Shown piece by piece: positions 1 to 6,246 of a DNA stretch of 6,836 bases. Source of the DNA: an uncultured Eubacteriales bacterium. GTDB taxonomy: Bacteria; Bacillota; Clostridia; UMGS1840. Each line of letters starts with the position of its first letter. The stretch's first letter is position 1. Location: the NCBI GenBank assembly GCA_900555525.1, contig USLP01000073.1:1-6836 (forward strand), given 5' to 3'. Below the pieces are notes generated by a model that made no database searches, was not told the origin of the DNA, and saw nothing but the letters and a program-made list of their open reading frames with translations. Made by a program: the position numbers and the translations under genes.

Positions 1-495
1 AACCTGCCGTTTACAATGCCGTATAAATATGAGGACACACCCGTTGCGAGATACGGCGAGTATAAGTCGGGCGAGTGTGAGCTTAAGGAGGATATTTTCC
101 TGGGCTACAGAGGCTATGAAAAGGACGAAATCAAACCGATGTTTCCTTTCGGACACGGTCTTTCGTATACCGAGTTTGAATACAGCGATTTAAAAATTGA
201 CGGTAACAGCGTTAAATTCCGCCTTAAAAATACAGGAACTGTGTCGGGCAAAGAAGCCGTACAGCTTTATATAGGCGTAAAAAATACTAATGTACCGCAT
301 CCCGTAAAAGAGCTTAAGGATTTCTGCAAAGTCGAGCTTATGCCAAATGAAGAAAAAACGGTTGAATTTACGCTTACAGACGATATGTTCACATATTTTT
401 GCGAAGATAAAAACGCATGGGAAAGATATAACGGTGATTTCAATGTTTACATAGGAAGCAGCGTTTCCGATATACGCTTAAAGGGAGATTTGTAA
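1..495 (+). CDS. GH3 family glycosidase (beta-glucosidase/beta-xylosidase type), C-terminal part only
   Basis: This is the 3' end of a glycoside hydrolase family 3 gene. The frame is open from base 1, so the ATG at 16 is an internal methionine and not the start. In the visible 164 residues the first third carries the usual GH3 C-terminal signature: a TPVARYGEY-like stretch, then LGYRGYEK, then FPFGHGLSYTEFEYSDL. The remainder is a fibronectin type III-like domain, shown by the FRLKNTG and GKEAVQLYIG strands, PVKELKDFCKVELMPNEEKTVEF, and a final YIGSSVSDIRL. Family members hydrolyse terminal beta-glucosyl, beta-xylosyl or alpha-arabinosyl residues. The catalytic Asp and acid/base lie upstream of the window, so substrate and the presence of a signal peptide cannot be judged. 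The TAA stop abuts the ATG of the GH2 gene, so the two are almost certainly one operon. The family call is firm; specificity is unknown. Confidence 0.93.
   Translation, partial: NLPFTMPYKYEDTPVARYGEYKSGECELKEDIFLGYRGYEKDEIKPMFPFGHGLSYTEFEYSDLKIDGNSVKFRLKNTGTVSGKEAVQLYIGVKNTNVPHPVKELKDFCKVELMPNEEKTVEFTLTDDMFTYFCEDKNAWERYNGDFNVYIGSSVSDIRLKGDL
482..487 (+). promoter_or_regulatory. Ribosome binding site of the GH2 gene, inside the end of the GH3 gene
   Basis: AGGGAG lies 8 bases upstream of the ATG at 496, within the last codons of the GH3 gene. It decides the GH2 start. With the stop and start codons directly adjacent (TAA then ATG), it suggests translational coupling of GH3 and GH2. Confidence 0.7.
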
Positions 496-3363
496 ATGAA
501 TGTTTTAGAAAATCCGAAAATACAAAATGTAAATGCACTTTCGCCAAGGAGCACCGTTAAGCCGAATGGCAGAATTACAACGCTTAACGGCGAATATGAT
601 TTTAGATATGACGGCGGCGAATGGGCGAAAATCGATGTTCCGTCAATGTGGCAGTACCGAGGTTACGGCATTCCGAGATATACCAATACAGACTATCCGT
701 TCCCGTTTAATCCGCCGTACGTCGGCAATCATAATCACGTAGGCGAGTATAAGAGAAAATTCAACCTTAACCCGACTGAAAAAACGGTTATACATTTTGA
801 CGGCGTCGACAGCTGTTATTTTGTATTCGTAAACGGTCATGAAGTCGGAATGGCAAAGGGAAGCCGAAACGCGCACGAATTTGATATAACTCCTTACGTA
901 AAAAACGGAGAAAACGAGCTGTATGTTAAGGTATATCAGTATTCGAGCGGCAGCTATCTTGAATGTCAGGATATGCTCCTTGCAAGCGGTATTTTCAGAG
1001 ATGTATATCTGATAAGCTTGGACAGCGTTTATGTGTGGGATTATACCGTAAAAACGGATATGACAAAAATAGAGGTATCTGTAGAATGTGATTTAACTAA
1101 GGATTGGCATATTGAAATTTCTGCGGACGGTCAAACAAAATCGGGAAAAAGCGCGGTATTTAAAGTGCAAAATCCAAAGCTTTGGAATGCCGAGGAGCCG
1201 TATTTGTATGAGGTTGAAATTCTTTTGTATTATAAAGACGAAATTCGTGAGCGTCATACAAAAAAAGTCGGACTTCGTGAAATTGAAATTAAAGACGGTG
1301 TTTTATGCCTTAACAATACCCCGATAAAGCTAAAAGGGGTAAACCGTCATGAATACCTTCCGAAAAACGGACGCGCGATAGATTATGAAACAACAAAAAA
1401 AGAGCTTCTTTTTTTAAAAGAGCAAAATGTAAATGCAATACGCTGTTCGCATTATCCGCCCTCGCCGTTTTTCTGTGAAATTGCAAACGAGCTCGGCTTT
1501 TATGTTGCGGACGAGGCGGATTTGGAAACGCATGGGTGCGGTGTAACGGGCGACCAGGGCTTTTTGAGCAAAAATCCCGAATGGGAGGACGCATATCTGG
1601 AGCGTGTAAAAAGAATGTACGAGCGTGATAAAAATGAAACGTGCATTGTTATTTGGTCGGTCGGCAACGAATGCGGAAACGGCATAAATCTTGTAAAGTG
1701 TGCGGAATTTCTGCGCTCATGCGATATAAAAAAGCCGATTTTATATCCGCAGGATAACGGAGCGGAACCGCAGTTTACGGATTTTCGTCAGGTCGGCTAT
1801 GCGCCGCTTTGGGCATATAAGCAAAGAGAATATGAAACGACGCGCCTTTGTGCGAAGCCTGTTGTTGCAACGGAGTTTGCGCACGCAATGGGGAACAGCC
1901 CGGGGGCTTTGACGAAATATTGGGATATAATGTATAATTACCCGACGTTTGCCGGCGGATTTGTTTGGGAATTTAAAAATCACGGGTTTTTTAAGGATAA
2001 CAAATATCTTTACGGCGGCGATTTCGGAGAGGCTAACCATTCTCTTAATTTCAATCTTGACGGCTTTGTTTTTTCGGACGGTGCGCCGAAGCCTGCGATT
2101 AATGAGCTGAAATATGCTCTTGCGCCTGCGCAGTGTTCATATGAAAACGGCATAAAAATAACAAACACCAACAGCTTTAAAAATATAGATGCGGTAAAAT
2201 GGTCGCTTTTGGAGGATTACACCGTTATAAAAAGCGGCGAATGCAAAATGAATCTGAAACCAAGCGAAAGCTTTGTTTTTACGGTTGAACCCGATTCTTT
2301 GAAGAACGGCGCGGTTTACAGAGTAAATCTCAATTTCGGAGCGTATACCAAACAGCTCGAACTTCCTTATAAAGCACCGAAAAAGAAATTTTTAAAAGAG
2401 AACTTTGACTATGAATTGACCGATGACGGAATAAAAGGCGAAAACTTTAAAATCAGCTTTGAAAACGGACTTTTGGCATATTATGAGGTCAAAAACGATG
2501 TGATTTTGGAAAAGCCGATAAAAATGAGTTTTTACCGCAAGCCTACCGATAACGACGGAATAAGAGGTAAAAATGACAGGCTTATAAAAACGTGGGATAA
2601 TGCGCTTCTTCGGTATTTTGAATTTTTCTGTGAAGAAAAAAAGATAACAAAAAAAGAAAATGAGGTAATTTTTGAATTTTTCGGAAAAATTCTTCCCGAG
2701 GGCAAATTTGTCGGGTATTTTGCCGTATTGGAATATCGGGTTTATAAGGACGGCAAGATTCTTTTTACAATGAAATGCGAGCCATACGGAAATATGCCCG
2801 AAAAGCTTCCGAGAGCAGGAGTTATGCTTGAAATAAAGAACAAAAATCAAAAGGTTTCATGGTACGGCAGAGGCGAGCATGAAAATTATTCCGACAGGAA
2901 AGAGAGCGCACTTTTCGGACTTTATGAGAAAAACGTTTCCGATATGAGCGTAGAATATGAAAGACCGCAGGAGAACGGAAACAGATGCGATACGTATTTT
3001 GTAAATATCGGAAATATCAGTATAACGGGAAGCGATACCTTTGAGTTTTCCGTACACGATTATTCCATGGATTCGCTGATACGTGCGGAGCATTTGGGTG
3101 AAATCGAAAAGTCTGACAGCGTATACGTTTATATCGATTACAAAAACCGCGGATTGGGAAGCGCATCATGCGGTCCCGACCCCGAAGAACAATACGAGTT
3201 TTATCCGCACAGCTTTTCTTTTTCGTTTATGATAAAACGTAACGACGGTATTTTTGAGAATTTCAGTTTTGACAGAAAAACGCATAAGCTTACGGAAAAA
3301 TACATCTACAAAAAAATAAACGAAGTAAAAGAAAATTTCGACTGCCGATTTTCGGAGGAATAA
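496..3363 (+). CDS. lacZ: GH2 family LacZ-type beta-galactosidase, cytoplasmic
   Basis: This is a full-length LacZ-type enzyme of 955 residues (E. coli LacZ has 1023), expected to release terminal beta-D-galactose by a retaining mechanism. Domains in order are a jelly-roll sugar-binding domain (about 25-175), an Ig-like domain (about 178-258), a TIM barrel (about 260-540), a second Ig-like domain (about 545-630) and the LacZ small-subunit domain (about 650-930). Motifs seen include GVNRHE (281-286), RCSHYP (316-321) and DEADLETHG (339-347, with the Mg ligands Glu344 and His346). WSVGNE ends at the predicted acid/base Glu392, Tyr435 matches E. coli Tyr503, and TEFAHAMGNS holds the nucleophile Glu460. 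GGFVW ends at Trp491, and PTDNDG (683-688) and GRGEHENYSDR (791-801) mark the small domain. No signal peptide is visible. Oddities: the loop equivalent to E. coli Asp201 reads SSGSYLECQD, with Ser151 at the Asp position, and the Trp999 position is Cys892. Galactosidase is the best guess; another galactoside-like or arabinoside substrate is possible. The start is fixed by the RBS and the abutting GH3 stop. Confidence 0.92.
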   Translation: MNVLENPKIQNVNALSPRSTVKPNGRITTLNGEYDFRYDGGEWAKIDVPSMWQYRGYGIPRYTNTDYPFPFNPPYVGNHNHVGEYKRKFNLNPTEKTVIHFDGVDSCYFVFVNGHEVGMAKGSRNAHEFDITPYVKNGENELYVKVYQYSSGSYLECQDMLLASGIFRDVYLISLDSVYVWDYTVKTDMTKIEVSVECDLTKDWHIEISADGQTKSGKSAVFKVQNPKLWNAEEPYLYEVEILLYYKDEIRERHTKKVGLREIEIKDGVLCLNNTPIKLKGVNRHEYLPKNGRAIDYETTKKELLFLKEQNVNAIRCSHYPPSPFFCEIANELGFYVADEADLETHGCGVTGDQGFLSKNPEWEDAYLERVKRMYERDKNETCIVIWSVGNECGNGINLVKCAEFLRSCDIKKPILYPQDNGAEPQFTDFRQVGYAPLWAYKQREYETTRLCAKPVVATEFAHAMGNSPGALTKYWDIMYNYPTFAGGFVWEFKNHGFFKDNKYLYGGDFGEANHSLNFNLDGFVFSDGAPKPAINELKYALAPAQCSYENGIKITNTNSFKNIDAVKWSLLEDYTVIKSGECKMNLKPSESFVFTVEPDSLKNGAVYRVNLNFGAYTKQLELPYKAPKKKFLKENFDYELTDDGIKGENFKISFENGLLAYYEVKNDVILEKPIKMSFYRKPTDNDGIRGKNDRLIKTWDNALLRYFEFFCEEKKITKKENEVIFEFFGKILPEGKFVGYFAVLEYRVYKDGKILFTMKCEPYGNMPEKLPRAGVMLEIKNKNQKVSWYGRGEHENYSDRKESALFGLYEKNVSDMSVEYERPQENGNRCDTYFVNIGNISITGSDTFEFSVHDYSMDSLIRAEHLGEIEKSDSVYVYIDYKNRGLGSASCGPDPEEQYEFYPHSFSFSFMIKRNDGIFENFSFDRKTHKLTEKYIYKKINEVKENFDCRFSEE

Positions 3364-3394
3364 CAAAAGATACATTTAGGCAACGAAAAGTGTA

Positions 3395-3422
3395 TTGACA
3401 GGTATAAATATTATAGTATAAT
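3395..3422 (+). promoter_or_regulatory. Consensus sigma-A promoter of the beta-helix gene
   Basis: A perfect -35 box TTGACA (3395-3400) and a perfect -10 box TATAAT (3417-3422) are separated by 16 bp, in the short gap after the GH2 gene. Transcription would start near 3429, giving a leader of about 22 bases with the ribosome site at 3438-3442. The beta-helix gene can therefore be transcribed on its own, in addition to any read-through from the GH3-GH2 operon, because I see no terminator hairpin in the gap. The match to consensus is strong; use in the cell is inferred. Confidence 0.75.
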
Positions 3423-3437
3423 AAAAATATAAATCTC

Positions 3438-3442
3438 GGAGG
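3438..3442 (+). promoter_or_regulatory. Ribosome binding site of the beta-helix gene
   Basis: GGAGG sits 8 bases upstream of the ATG at 3451. It fixes that ATG as the start and rules out a longer N-terminus with a secretion signal. Confidence 0.8.
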
Positions 3443-3450
3443 TTATAAAC

Positions 3451-5427
3451 ATGGAAAACATAATTGAAAAAATCAAAAATTTAAAAGACGGTGAAACACT
3501 TGAAATTCCCGAAGGCAGATATTTTGTGAATGATACAATTGAGCTTTCGGGCAAGAAAAATATAACGGTTAAAGGAAACGGAAACGTTATATTCGACGGC
3601 GGTATATTTTTAAAAAACGAGGACGTTAAAGATTATGATGGCAGAATAAAATACATAGATTTAAAACCGTACGGCATAAAATTGGGCGAATACGGAAACC
3701 GAGGTTTCAGACGTTCTTACATAAATTCACCGAACGAGCTTTTTGTAAACGGCGAAGCGTACAGCGTGGCAAGATACCCGAAAAACTCAATGATACATTA
3801 CGGCAAGGACGATATAGTCGACGGCGGAAGTAATGTAAAAGAAGAGGAATATGACCAAAGATGTGCGGTTTTAAGATTAAATGACGAACGCTTTTCAAAA
3901 TGGGCGGACGAAAAGGACGCATATCTGGGCGGTTATCCTGCCTATACCTGGGCGGACGATTGCATAAAGATAAAAGAATTTAATAAAGAAAACAAAACAG
4001 TTACAACAAACGAACCTCATTTATTCTCATTTCAGTACGGCGAATGCTCGGGCTGGTACATAGTAAACGCATTTTCGGAGCTTACGGACGAGGGCGAATA
4101 TTATATAGACCGAGAAAACGAAAAGCTGTATTTTATACCAAAGGGAGAAATAAAAACCTTGCAGTTATCAGTTCTCGATAAGGTTATGATAGCGGTTGAA
4201 AATTGCGAGAATGTGAGAATCGAGGGTATAACGTTTGAAAATTCGAGAAATTCGGGAGTATATATCGAGGACGGAAACAACGTTGTGATTTCCGATTGCA
4301 TATTCCACAATCTGGGAATACTTGCTGTGCAAATCGGACAGGGAGCTGAACCTCAGCCGCACGGACTTAACACCTGCCACGGTGAGCGCGCCGAGGGTGT
4401 ACCGATTCCGAATCCTATATCAAGAGAAATGGGGTCGTGGCATGAATATCTTTACGAATTTGCCGCTTGGGATAATAACGGCGGAAAAAATCACAGCGTA
4501 GAAAACTGCAAAATCTACGATACGGGAGCAGGCGGAATACTTCTTTCGGGCGGTAACCGTAAAAAGCTTATACCTGCCAATAACCGTGTTTACAATTGCG
4601 AAATATATAATGTAAACCGACTTGACAAAACGTATAAAGCAGGAATTAATATGATGGGTGTCGGCAATACCGTTTCCCACTGCGAGATTTATAATTTGTC
4701 GGGTATGGCGATTTATATGCACGGAAACGACCACATTATAGAATTCAACAAAATCCACGATGTTGTAAAAGAGGTGTCGGATTCGGGAGCAATATATATG
4801 GGAAGAGATATGAGCGAGGTAGGAAACGTATTCAGAAGCAATTATATCTATGACCTTAAAAATGCCAACGATACCATGGGAGTATGCGCAATATATTTTG
4901 ACGACTGGGATATTTTCAACGAGGTGTATGACAACTTCTTCTATAACATTTCGGGCGGCGGCTTCTGCGTTATTCATCATACGTGCGGAGGCTATCTGTC
5001 GTTTCACAATAATTTTGTTATAGACTGCGTACCGGGAGTACATCCCGACAACAAAAGCAACGCATATATAAGAATGCATAAAGAACCGCTTGCCATGGTG
5101 CGTGTTCATACAAAGGACGAAAACGATATGCACGGCGTCGATATAACAAGCGAAGCTTATAAAAATAAATATCCGTATCTGTATGACGTTTATAAAAATG
5201 ACGCAAGACCCGAATGGATGTACTATAACAATCAAATTTTATATAAAAATTATAAAATCTTTAAGGACGGCAAAAACCGCGATTTCACGCTTATAGACGA
5301 TTACGGCAAATCAGGCAGAGACGAATTTGACTGGATGCGCCGCACAGACGTAGTGGCAGGCTATGAAAACGAGCTTGTTATGTGGCATAAGGTTGATTTT
5401 AAATCAATCGGACTTATAAAAAAGTAA
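3451..5427 (+). CDS. Right-handed parallel beta-helix protein, probable glycoside hydrolase (GH141- or GH120-like)
   Basis: This complete 658-residue protein has the fold of pectate-lyase-like parallel beta-helices. Residues 14-60 form the first coils (DGETLEIPEGRY, then KNITVKGNGNVIFDGG). An inserted segment follows, with the NELFVNGEAYSVARYP signature at 95-110. A long run of helix rungs (about 245-540) shows repeated N-x-I/V-x-x-C/N-x-I patterns such as VENCKIYDTGAGGILLSGG (350-368), HGNDHIIEFNKIHD (424-437), DSGAIYMGRD (444-453) and CAIYFDDWD (479-487). The acidic groups at Asp444 and Asp484/Asp485 lie on neighbouring rungs and are the likeliest catalytic residues. I recall GH141 (alpha-L-fucosidases and xylanases) and GH120 (beta-xylosidases) having this architecture and size, but I cannot decide between them or exclude a lyase or epimerase. 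There is no signal peptide, so it should be cytoplasmic, acting on imported oligosaccharides with the GH3 and GH2 enzymes upstream. It has its own promoter and ribosome site. The fold is secure; the activity is not. Confidence 0.85.
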   Translation: MENIIEKIKNLKDGETLEIPEGRYFVNDTIELSGKKNITVKGNGNVIFDGGIFLKNEDVKDYDGRIKYIDLKPYGIKLGEYGNRGFRRSYINSPNELFVNGEAYSVARYPKNSMIHYGKDDIVDGGSNVKEEEYDQRCAVLRLNDERFSKWADEKDAYLGGYPAYTWADDCIKIKEFNKENKTVTTNEPHLFSFQYGECSGWYIVNAFSELTDEGEYYIDRENEKLYFIPKGEIKTLQLSVLDKVMIAVENCENVRIEGITFENSRNSGVYIEDGNNVVISDCIFHNLGILAVQIGQGAEPQPHGLNTCHGERAEGVPIPNPISREMGSWHEYLYEFAAWDNNGGKNHSVENCKIYDTGAGGILLSGGNRKKLIPANNRVYNCEIYNVNRLDKTYKAGINMMGVGNTVSHCEIYNLSGMAIYMHGNDHIIEFNKIHDVVKEVSDSGAIYMGRDMSEVGNVFRSNYIYDLKNANDTMGVCAIYFDDWDIFNEVYDNFFYNISGGGFCVIHHTCGGYLSFHNNFVIDCVPGVHPDNKSNAYIRMHKEPLAMVRVHTKDENDMHGVDITSEAYKNKYPYLYDVYKNDARPEWMYYNNQILYKNYKIFKDGKNRDFTLIDDYGKSGRDEFDWMRRTDVVAGYENELVMWHKVDFKSIGLIKK

Positions 5428-5477
5428 AAAATTTTTTGAAAAATATTTATCTGTAGCATCCATCAAAAATAACATAC

Positions 5478-5606
5478 ATGAGCCTGCTTGAAAACACAGA
5501 TAAAATACACACAACCCAGATGGGTGTTGGAAGAATTAAAAGAAACCTCAAATTAGATACTGATGATGTCGTTGGATATTGCATTTCCAAAAATTGTGTA
5601 ATTTAA
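5478..5606 (+). pseudogene. Truncated DUF3781-like gene remnant
   Basis: A 42-codon frame starts with MSLLENTDKIHTTQMGVGR, continues with IKRNLKLDTDDVVGYC, and ends at TAA 5604-5606. This matches my memory of the conserved N-terminal half of the small clostridial DUF3781 family, whose members are roughly 75-90 residues. They begin with a LLxNxDKIHTTELGxxRIKxNL-like stretch, followed by DVVxWC. The expected second half, with a KGKNWYV-like strand and a C-terminal ITVN/TIITAH stretch, is absent. Reading the following bases in the other frames does not recover it, so this is a 3' truncation and not a simple frameshift. No ribosome site precedes the ATG. The family has no known function that I am aware of. 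It could still be translated as a short peptide, but a decayed fragment left at a junction is more likely. The family call rests on recall without a search. Confidence 0.6.
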
Positions 5607-5839
5607 TCACCATACTAAAAGTAAAAAATTAACCAAATAGATAAAAATACCTTAAAAATAACATGAATAAATTTTTTATTATTAATAATACTTAAAAAAT
5701 TATTTTAAAATCAGTAAATCAATATTTATTAATATATACCCACATCACATAAATTATTTCAAAACAAAAATGTATTATGCTGTTTTATAGTATTTTACAT
5801 GTTAATTTACCATATAAAAATCAAAATTACTCTTTTCTT

Positions 5840-5874
5840 ACAATATTGTCATATTATTAATCAAAATATTTATA
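5840..5874 (+). promoter_or_regulatory. Possible promoter/operator region of the XRE regulator gene
   Basis: A perfect 10-bp palindrome, ACAATATTGT (5840-5849), overlaps a TTGTCA sequence (5846-5851) that differs from the -35 consensus at one base. Only poor -10 matches follow at normal spacing (for example TTTATA at 5869-5874, 17 bp away); the better TATATT at 5873 is too far. XRE regulators paired with ImmA proteins commonly bind palindromes near their own promoter, so this is a reasonable but weak operator candidate. No second copy of the palindrome was seen nearby. Confidence 0.3.
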
Positions 5875-5903
5875 TATTTTTTATTACAAAATAAGGAATA
5901 CTC

Positions 5904-5909
5904 AAGGAG
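5904..5909 (+). promoter_or_regulatory. Ribosome binding site of the XRE regulator gene
   Basis: AAGGAG ends 8 bases before the ATG at 5918, supporting that start. It is the only good ribosome site of the XRE-ImmA pair, since the second gene has none of its own. Confidence 0.75.
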
Positions 5910-5917
5910 ATGAAAGA

Positions 5918-6244
5918 ATGAAAAATATTGTCGGAACCACTCTAAATAAATTAAGAAGGGAAAACGGATACACCCAAGAACAAGTTTCTAATTATTTGGG
6001 AATTACTCAAAGCAACCTTTCCAAAATAGAAAATGGTGAAAGAAACTTTAACATGACATTACTTGATAAATTATGCTTATTGTACAATTGTTCTCCAGAA
6101 TATTTATTGGGAGAAACTGATTCTCATGAAAAACCAAGCATAGCATTCCGTAGTGATGAAAAAGTGGATTTAAATGTAGTTGCAAAAATGAATGAAATTA
6201 AAGGATTTTTAAAATTACTAAGAAAATTAGATAGTGATGATTAA
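5918..6244 (+). CDS. XRE-family helix-turn-helix transcriptional regulator
   Basis: This small 108-residue cytoplasmic DNA-binding protein has an HTH_3/Cro-CI domain over residues 8-66. The first helix is LNKLRRENG (9-17), the second TQEQVSNYLG (19-28), and the recognition helix TQSNLSKIENGER (30-42). A bundle ending CSPEYLLGE (58-66) is typical of phage-type repressors and antitoxins. Residues 67-108 form a linker and a short predicted helix (VAKMNEIKGFLKLLRKL) with an acidic tail; this may be a dimerisation or protease-recognition segment. The gene lies 2 bp upstream of an ImmA/IrrE peptidase gene. In the best-known case, ICEBs1 of Bacillus subtilis, such a peptidase (ImmA) cleaves the neighbouring XRE repressor (ImmR). 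It probably represses its own operon. The gene is clearly AT-richer than the sugar genes to the left, suggesting separate origin. The family is certain; the controlled genes are not visible. Confidence 0.93.
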   Translation: MKNIVGTTLNKLRRENGYTQEQVSNYLGITQSNLSKIENGERNFNMTLLDKLCLLYNCSPEYLLGETDSHEKPSIAFRSDEKVDLNVVAKMNEIKGFLKLLRKLDSDD

Positions 6245-6246
6245 AA

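Larger units (their letters stand above)
5428..5917. other. 490-bp very AT-rich gap with one gene remnant and the regulator's upstream region
   Basis: No intact gene is seen here on either strand. The first part (5428-5477) begins with A/T runs and contains no GC-rich hairpin that would make a convincing terminator for the beta-helix gene. It is followed by the truncated DUF3781-like frame (5478-5606). From about 5607 to 5900 the sequence is extremely AT-rich: the line 5641-5700 has only 5 G/C in 60. It contains AT-only palindromes such as the 14-bp one at 5677-5690, and the short repeat TATTATTAAT at 5677-5686 and 5852-5861. These may be chance in such biased sequence. The right end carries the presumed promoter and ribosome site of the XRE gene. 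I see no tRNA, CRISPR repeat or complete insertion sequence. Confidence 0.7.

Noticed and set aside
16..495. ATG at 16 as the start of a small independent 159-residue protein
   Set aside because: The frame is open from base 1 and the preceding codons fit the GH3 sequence, so this is the internal part of a longer gene cut by the window edge.
2392..2850. 152-codon minus-strand frame inside the GH2 gene
   Set aside because: It overlaps conserved LacZ small-domain sequence. Its Phe/Lys-rich translation is the complement of AAA/GAA-rich codons and shows no family features.
4420..5235. 271-codon open frame on the minus strand
   Set aside because: It lies entirely within the beta-helix gene. Its translation is a rich mix of I, V, Y, H and C without recognisable motifs, and no ribosome site supports it. 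It is a shadow of the codon bias on the other strand.
5424..5445. A-run followed by T-run after the beta-helix gene as a rho-independent terminator
   Set aside because: The inverted repeat is only A/T with no loop and no G/C stem, so it would not form a stable terminator hairpin.
5677..5708. AT-only palindromes (14 bp at 5677-5690 and a TTAAAA/TTTTAA stem at 5692-5708) as protein-binding sites or an origin
   Set aside because: In sequence with under 10 % G+C, such palindromes are expected by chance, and no DnaA boxes, iterons or replication gene accompany them.
5677..5861. Repeat TATTATTAAT at 5677-5686 and 5852-5861 as attachment-site or insertion-element repeats
   Set aside because: Ten bases of pure A/T in a low-complexity region is not significant, and no recombinase or integrase gene is present in the window.
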